Shown one piece after another: positions 7,480-10,780 of a stretch of DNA of 10,780 bases. The stretch's first letter is position 1. Every line of letters begins with the position of its first letter. The notes under the pieces are model-generated. The model ran no database searches. It saw nothing but the letters and a program-made list of their open reading frames with translations, and was not told the DNA's origin. Position numbers and translations under genes: made by a program. The stretch is from JBCCRH01 sp039208045. Its GTDB lineage: Bacteria; Bacteroidota; Bacteroidia; Chitinophagales; Saprospiraceae. The stretch is from NCBI GenBank assembly GCA_039208045.1, contig JBCCRH010000192.1, forward strand, positions 1 through 10,780, given 5' to 3'.

Positions 7480-8106
7480 CTATTTCATTTTGGGGCGGCG
7501 GCGCTTGCTCTTGCCTAAGCCCTGGCGCATCATCTGTGAGCCTTGCTTACCCATGCGAGCAGCCGCATTGGCTTGCCCCCGATTATTGATCGCTTTTTCA
7601 AACATCTTAAGCTGATCTTTTATAGCTTCCTCGGTAACCTTCAATTGCTTGGCGGCACGATAATGGATTTGGGCCTTCTTCCAGTTATTTTTCGAAGCGG
7701 CAATATTGGCCAGCTGGAGCTGAAGCATCGCTTTTTCATTATCGCTAGGTACGTCAATAGCCTCCGCCATTTTGAGGTATTCTTCACTCTTCGCCATGTT
7801 CTTACGCGCCAATTCGACAGAACCTTTAATCATGTAGTAGTAGGCTCTGTTGGTTGAATAGAGTAGGTTGGGAAAAAAGGTAAGGTTGAGTCTACGATCC
7901 GCGCCTTCAAAGTCGTTGGTCTGCATCATCGGGGCAGCACTTTGTACCGTACCCAGTAAGATATAGCCCACCAATAAGCTAATACCGATCAGCAAGAACG
8001 GTAAGGCATATAAAAATCCGAAACCAGGAACGAAGGACAACACTATTCCTCCAAGAATGAACAGGCCCATCAAGGCAAATCGCAGATAAATATTAATGGT
8101 AAACAT
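7480..8106 (-). CDS. Two-helix membrane protein with TPR domain, paralogue B
   Basis: This is a 208-residue protein. Two hydrophobic helices at about 8-25 and 31-54 form an N-terminal hairpin, followed by a TPR-like region (about 62-172) with helical pairs such as GSVELARKNMAKSEEYLKMA and QLANIAASKNNWKKAQIHYR. The tail from about 173 is rich in Gln, Lys and Arg and ends in a basic cluster (KSKRRRPKMK). It is clearly related to the gene just upstream: both share RFALM(S/G)LFI at the N-terminus, NR(S/A)YYY at residue 82 or 86, and the (I/M)IKD segment near the end. TPR domains mediate protein contacts; with the helical hairpin this suggests a membrane-tethered scaffold, but no specific function is recognised. 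The ATG at 8106 opens into the first helix. It lies 42 bp after paralogue A and 1 bp before the SGNH gene, so the three are probably one transcript. Confidence 0.82.
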   Translation of the reverse strand: MFTINIYLRFALMGLFILGGIVLSFVPGFGFLYALPFLLIGISLLVGYILLGTVQSAAPMMQTNDFEGADRRLNLTFFPNLLYSTNRAYYYMIKGSVELARKNMAKSEEYLKMAEAIDVPSDNEKAMLQLQLANIAASKNNWKKAQIHYRAAKQLKVTEEAIKDQLKMFEKAINNRGQANAAARMGKQGSQMMRQGLGKSKRRRPKMK

Positions 8107-8148
8107 CTAAAATCTTTTTCTTTTTTCGTTTTCGCTAAGGTAAGGAAT

Positions 8149-8688
8149 TTATCCCTCATTTGTAGAAGGCGCATCCATTTGAAGTGCTTGGCGCAGCTTG
8201 CTCAAATTGTCTTTAATCATCAAATCTGTAGGAAACGTCTCACTGGCCTGCTGGGTGTACAATTTCGCACTCTTCAGGTCTTTTTGCAGGAAATAAATGT
8301 GTGCTAGATTGAGCAAGGCTAAGGCCCTGTCATTTTTTCGGCCCAAGCCAATACTCACAGCCTCTTCCAGCGCCAGCTTAGCCTGATCTAGCTTTTTAGC
8401 CTGCATATCAATGAGTCCTTTTACAAAGTAATAGTAACTCCGATTGCGCTTAATCAACCATTTGGGCTGCACCACAAATTTTAATAATTGCTCTGCCTTC
8501 TGGAGCTTCCCTTGCTGTATTTGCTGTAAAGCCAACCAAACCGAGCCAAAAAATAGATGCGTACACAGTAAAATGGCAAAAGCAAGATAGAAATACCAAG
8601 CGCTCCCAATACCATACTGCAAATGGAAAAATACTCCCAACACGATAAACAGCGACATTAATGCAAACCGAGCGTATATAAAATTCAT
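8149..8688 (-). CDS. Two-helix membrane protein with TPR domain, paralogue A
   Basis: The 179-residue protein has the same layout as the gene that follows it: hydrophobic helices at about 6-22 and 31-54, then TPR-like helical pairs (QIQQGKLQKAEQLLKFVV at about 56-73, FVKGLIDMQAKKLDQAKLALEEA, and NLAHIYFLQKDLKSAKLYTQQA). The shared RNRSYYYFVKGL (81-92) aligns with TNRAYYYMIKGS in paralogue B. It lacks the basic C-terminal tail of B and ends in a short polar stretch. The pair is best explained by an old tandem duplication. No function is recognised beyond a membrane-anchored TPR protein. The ATG at 8688 is preceded by a well-formed Bacteroidota-type promoter inside the 49-bp gap to the upstream gene, so this gene probably heads the A-B-SGNH transcript. 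Confidence 0.82.
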   Translation of the reverse strand: MNFIYARFALMSLFIVLGVFFHLQYGIGSAWYFYLAFAILLCTHLFFGSVWLALQQIQQGKLQKAEQLLKFVVQPKWLIKRNRSYYYFVKGLIDMQAKKLDQAKLALEEAVSIGLGRKNDRALALLNLAHIYFLQKDLKSAKLYTQQASETFPTDLMIKDNLSKLRQALQMDAPSTNEG

Positions 8689-8713
8689 GTAGATGATTAG
8701 AATTAAGTATTCT

Positions 8714-8742
8714 CAAAATTAATACAATTTTACCAACTCAAA
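8714..8742 (-). promoter_or_regulatory. Bacteroidota-type promoter for the TPR-TPR-SGNH genes
   Basis: On the minus strand TTTG (8742-8739) is followed, after 17 bp, by TAATTTTG (8721-8714). Both elements and the spacing agree with the phylum consensus TTTG, 17-23 bp, TAnnTTTG. The expected start point lies near 8707, giving a leader of about 20 nt before the ATG at 8688. The -33 element overlaps the stop codon region of the upstream gene. This is the best promoter match in the window. Confidence 0.55.
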
Positions 8743-9385
8743 TTGCCCCAGGGCGATCATGACTCAGCAAGGAAACATGCAAATGATCAGCAGTACCCAC
8801 ATGCCTTAGTGTATTCAAACCTATAGCTCTAAAATACAGAGCGATCATGAAATTTCGAAGATCGCTATGCCCTTTGGTACGAAGATCAATGGCATGTGCA
8901 TAGCCATTGCTCTGTGGATAATGCAAGGAATTGGCTTTTATGGGAAGTCCCATTTGCCGGTAATCTTCCGGTTGGCGGTTTGCATCTGTGATAAGCAAAT
9001 CGCTATCCAACAGGATTAAAGTACTAATGCTCAGTCGTAGAATAGGGTGCAAAGACGTGAATTCTTGCTGGACCGATTCGTGTTTGGCATTACTAGCCGA
9101 TAGCACGAGCAGACTAGGTACACAATAAGTAAGCACCAACACCAGCAACACGAAATAGCCCCGCTTCATCAAGCCCGTATTCCAAGCGTTGCCAGTAAAC
9201 CAGAAGCTAGCATACCAGAAATAAAGCAAAAGAATAACGGAGCTCCCCAGCATTCCGCCTGCAATACAAAGCCAAGCATTCCAAGCATACAGTTCATGCA
9301 AATAGACTGCTCCTTTGAGCAGAACAATAAATGGTAAGGTGGTAAACAGTAGAAGCTTCAAGAAGAAGAGTAGGTATCTTTTCAT
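8738..9385 (-). CDS. Membrane protein with possible LAS/M15-like metallopeptidase C-terminal domain
   Basis: From the ATG at 9385 the protein has 215 residues: three hydrophobic helices (about 5-25, 33-57, 76-97), then a soluble domain (about 112-206). An upstream in-frame ATG at 9532 would add 49 residues, but these are encoded by the palindromic repeat and look unnatural, while the ATG at 9385 opens a typical positive-then-hydrophobic start. The soluble part contains LLITDANRQPEDYRQMGLP, HYPQSNGYAHAIDLRTKG and RHVGTADHLHVSL. The pairing of a (G/A)xAxDL-like segment (His164, Asp167) with a later HxH (His201, His203) recalls the zinc site of LAS peptidases (M15, D-Ala-D-Ala carboxypeptidases). 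However, the canonical His seven residues before the Asp is Asn160, and no ExxH is seen, so activity is doubtful or the geometry differs. Treat the enzyme call as a hypothesis; the coding call is firmer. Confidence 0.72.
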   Translation of the reverse strand: MKRYLLFFLKLLLFTTLPFIVLLKGAVYLHELYAWNAWLCIAGGMLGSSVILLLYFWYASFWFTGNAWNTGLMKRGYFVLLVLVLTYCVPSLLVLSASNAKHESVQQEFTSLHPILRLSISTLILLDSDLLITDANRQPEDYRQMGLPIKANSLHYPQSNGYAHAIDLRTKGHSDLRNFMIALYFRAIGLNTLRHVGTADHLHVSLLSHDRPGAI

Positions 9386-9396
9386 AAGTCGGATGT

Positions 9397-9500
9397 TATA
9401 CATGACGCAAAGTGGTTTGCCACATTGCAAACCGCTTTGGTACAGTATATACTGCACATTAACTGGTTTGCATGTGGCAAACCAATTAATCGTCAGTATA
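9397..9500. repeat. Concentric imperfect palindrome of about 104 bp with nested hairpins
   Basis: The structure has one common centre at about 9448.5. Innermost is the perfect palindrome CAGTATATACTG (9443-9454). Around it lie two mutually inverted arms, 9414-9433 and 9465-9483, identical in inverted orientation except for one base; each arm is itself a hairpin with stem GGTTTGC/GCAAACC. The outermost pair is TATACATGACG (9397-9407) and CGTCAGTATA (9491-9500), again inverted copies with one extra base on the left. It lies 12 bp upstream of the ATG of the minus-strand membrane protein gene. The form fits a REP/BIME-like or MITE-like repeat, or a regulatory site; copy number in the genome is unknown. 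Confidence 0.8.
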
Positions 9501-9528
9501 CGTCTGTAAGTTGAAGAATCATACGTCT
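9498..9528. repeat. Two direct copies of ATACGTCT
   Basis: ATACGTCT occurs at 9498-9505 and again at 9521-9528, with starts 23 bp apart, about two helical turns. The first copy overlaps the right end of the concentric palindrome. Such spacing could suit a dimeric regulator, but two 8-mers may be chance. Confidence 0.35.
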
Positions 9529-9582
9529 TCATGCCACAAATACCTACAAAAAGAGCTAAATGCTCTACTCAGCAAGCTGACT

Positions 9583-9590
9583 TATCTTTA
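9583..9590 (+). promoter_or_regulatory. Weak candidate -7 element for the large secreted protein gene
   Basis: TATCTTTA matches seven of the eight... that is, five of the six fixed positions of TAnnTTTG, and lies 51 bp before the ATG at 9642. Two small inverted repeats sit just upstream (AGAGC/GCTCT at 9552-9566 and TCAGC/GCTGA at 9569-9580). No TTTG is seen at the right distance, so this is tentative. Confidence 0.2.
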
Positions 9591-9641
9591 GAAAATGCGT
9601 TGACTCGCAGTTCAGCTTACTCTATCTTCACACCAAAAAAC

Positions 9642-10780
9642 ATGAACAAAAGATTAGTACTCTCATTAGTTTGTTGCGTTTTAGCTCACCTTTCTTACGC
9701 ACAAGCCCCTATACAATTTACATTAGAAGGAGCAAACAGTACCAAGGTTGGAGTGACAACCAATGGACGACTTTTTTGGGACGATACAAAAGGCAATTTT
9801 AGCGGAGCAGAAGGAGTAGATATGCTCCAAGTGGGCGGACTGTGGCTCTCCGGATTTGACCCTAGCGGAAATCTCAAAGGCGCTATACAAGAGTATAATG
9901 CCACGGAAAATAGTGATTTTAAGCCAGGTCTAATTGATCCAAATACGCAAGAGCCTTTTGCGGTAAATGAGTTTTGGCGAGTTACAGAGGAAGAGATCAA
10001 TAACCACCTGCTTGATTTTGAAGATAATGGAGTAATTGATAATCCGCAAGAAGCTATCTTCGGTTGGCCAGGTAGAGACAATCATTTCTTTGAACAGTAT
10101 AATGACTTTCCTTTGCCATCCACGTTCTCTGGACTGGCTCCCTTTTGGGATAATAACGGAAATGGCATATACAATCCTGACGATGGAGATTACCCTATCG
10201 TAGAGATACGAGGGTGCGGCGCACAGCCTATCATACCAGCAGAAATGGTCTGGTTTGGTTTTAATGATTTTGGGGCACATAGCTCAGGTATGCTTTCGCT
10301 AAATGTCGAAGTACATGCTACGGTATTCACTTTTGCGTGTGACAATGAGCAGGGCATTGATAACAGCGTTTTTGTTCGCTACAAGATTATTAATCGAGGT
10401 ACAGAGCCACTAGTTGAAACGCGAGCTGGATTTCTGACAGCCTTTTCGGTAGGCTGCCCCAACAACGATTATTTGGGCACCAATACCGATTGGAATCTAG
10501 TGTATGGTTACAATAGCGAAGCAACAGACGAAGCCTGCGGCCTTTTTGATGGCCTAGTGAGTCCTCCAGCAGTGGTGGCCACCAAATTTTTACGAGGCCC
10601 ATTTAATGAATTGGGTCAAGAGCTTGGCTTATCCAGCATTATGCCCATCTACTATAATTCACCCAGCTTACCCCCAGCCATGCGCGCTCCCTCTACCCCC
10701 ACTGAATATTACAATTATTTGTCGGGCACCTGGCGCGATGGAAGTGAGTTGATGGTTGGCGGCAATGGCTACCAGTCCGA
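9642..10780 (+). CDS. Large secreted protein of Saprospiraceae type, 3' end missing
   Basis: An open frame runs from the ATG at 9642 to the end of the window (379 complete codons) without a stop. It begins with a signal peptide (MNKRLVLSLVCCVLAHLSYA, cleavage likely after residue 20). The mature part is rich in Asn, Asp, Gly and aromatic residues. Landmarks are IFGWPGRDNHFF (139-150), the acidic loop FWDNNGNGIYNPDDGDYP (168-185), which looks like a calcium-binding DxNGNG loop, WFGFNDFGAHS, and VFVRYKIINRG, followed by a PPAVVATKFLRGP segment. These are typical of large exported proteins in Saprospiraceae and relatives, which often end in a type IX secretion sorting domain; that end would lie beyond the window and is not seen. 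Cysteines in the mature part (for instance 192, 233, 272, 299) could form disulphides. No enzymatic domain is recognised. A cell-surface or extracellular role is inferred. It is divergent from the minus-strand membrane protein gene. Confidence 0.88.
   Translation, partial: MNKRLVLSLVCCVLAHLSYAQAPIQFTLEGANSTKVGVTTNGRLFWDDTKGNFSGAEGVDMLQVGGLWLSGFDPSGNLKGAIQEYNATENSDFKPGLIDPNTQEPFAVNEFWRVTEEEINNHLLDFEDNGVIDNPQEAIFGWPGRDNHFFEQYNDFPLPSTFSGLAPFWDNNGNGIYNPDDGDYPIVEIRGCGAQPIIPAEMVWFGFNDFGAHSSGMLSLNVEVHATVFTFACDNEQGIDNSVFVRYKIINRGTEPLVETRAGFLTAFSVGCPNNDYLGTNTDWNLVYGYNSEATDEACGLFDGLVSPPAVVATKFLRGPFNELGQELGLSSIMPIYYNSPSLPPAMRAPSTPTEYYNYLSGTWRDGSELMVGGNGYQS

Noticed and set aside
9397..9500. Insertion sequence end or CRISPR-like repeat
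   Set aside because: No transposase, no target-site duplication and no regularly spaced repeats were seen; the symmetry is palindromic, not an array.
9315..9509. Plus-strand ORF of 64 residues across the palindrome
   Set aside because: It is open mainly because of the palindrome symmetry and lies antisense to the membrane protein start.
9386..9532. N-terminal extension of the minus-strand membrane protein to an ATG at 9532
   Set aside because: The extra 49 residues are encoded by the concentric palindrome, lack any natural protein character, and the internal ATG at 9385 begins a proper membrane segment.
9695..10602. Three minus-strand ORFs (128, 116 and 70 residues) opposite the secreted protein
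   Set aside because: They are shadows of a confident long plus-strand frame with signal peptide and family motifs.

Overview
The window looks like ordinary chromosomal DNA from a member of the Bacteroidota, most likely a Saprospiria-type bacterium (inference). The pointers are: a 2-oxoacid dehydrogenase E1 of the kind that carries alpha and beta parts on one chain in many Bacteroidota; a TonB C-terminal protein with the FPG(G/C)E lead-in common in that phylum; promoter-like elements matching the Bacteroidota consensus (TTTG, then TAnnTTTG) rather than the E. coli one; and, at the right edge, a large secreted protein of the type seen in Saprospiraceae. No rRNA, tRNA, CRISPR array, transposase or phage gene was found.

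Left part (1-2342): the 3' end of an E1 transketolase-type gene (+) overlaps by 7 bp the 3' end of a small secreted SPOR-like protein gene (-). Upstream of that small gene on the same strand lies a short-chain dehydrogenase/reductase (-). A 138-bp divergent intergenic region follows.

Middle part (2343-6588, + strand): a lipoprotein dipeptidase of family M19 with all expected zinc ligands; a periplasmic protein with two TonB-C-like domains and a TPR tail; and a complete apolipoprotein N-acyltransferase (Lnt) with its Glu-Lys-Cys triad. All three act in or at the cell envelope. Lnt completes the acylation of lipoproteins, of which the M19 protein is one.

Right-centre (6681-9385, - strand): a four-gene row reading right to left. 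It holds a small membrane protein with a possible LAS/M15-like metallopeptidase tail, two tandem paralogous two-helix TPR membrane proteins, and an SGNH hydrolase that starts with TTG one base after the preceding stop. A good Bacteroidota promoter precedes the TPR pair. A perfect 14-bp inverted repeat lies at the convergent Lnt/SGNH junction and also encodes the last residues of the SGNH protein.

Right edge (9386-10780): a 256-bp divergent intergenic region holds the most unusual structure of the window, a roughly 104-bp concentric imperfect palindrome whose arms are themselves hairpins. It is followed by the start of a large secreted protein (+) that runs off the window.

I see no evidence for a new defence, mobile or biosynthetic system. 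The points worth a second look are the nested palindrome, the repeat fused to the SGNH gene, the degenerate peptidase and the TonB-C/TPR protein.
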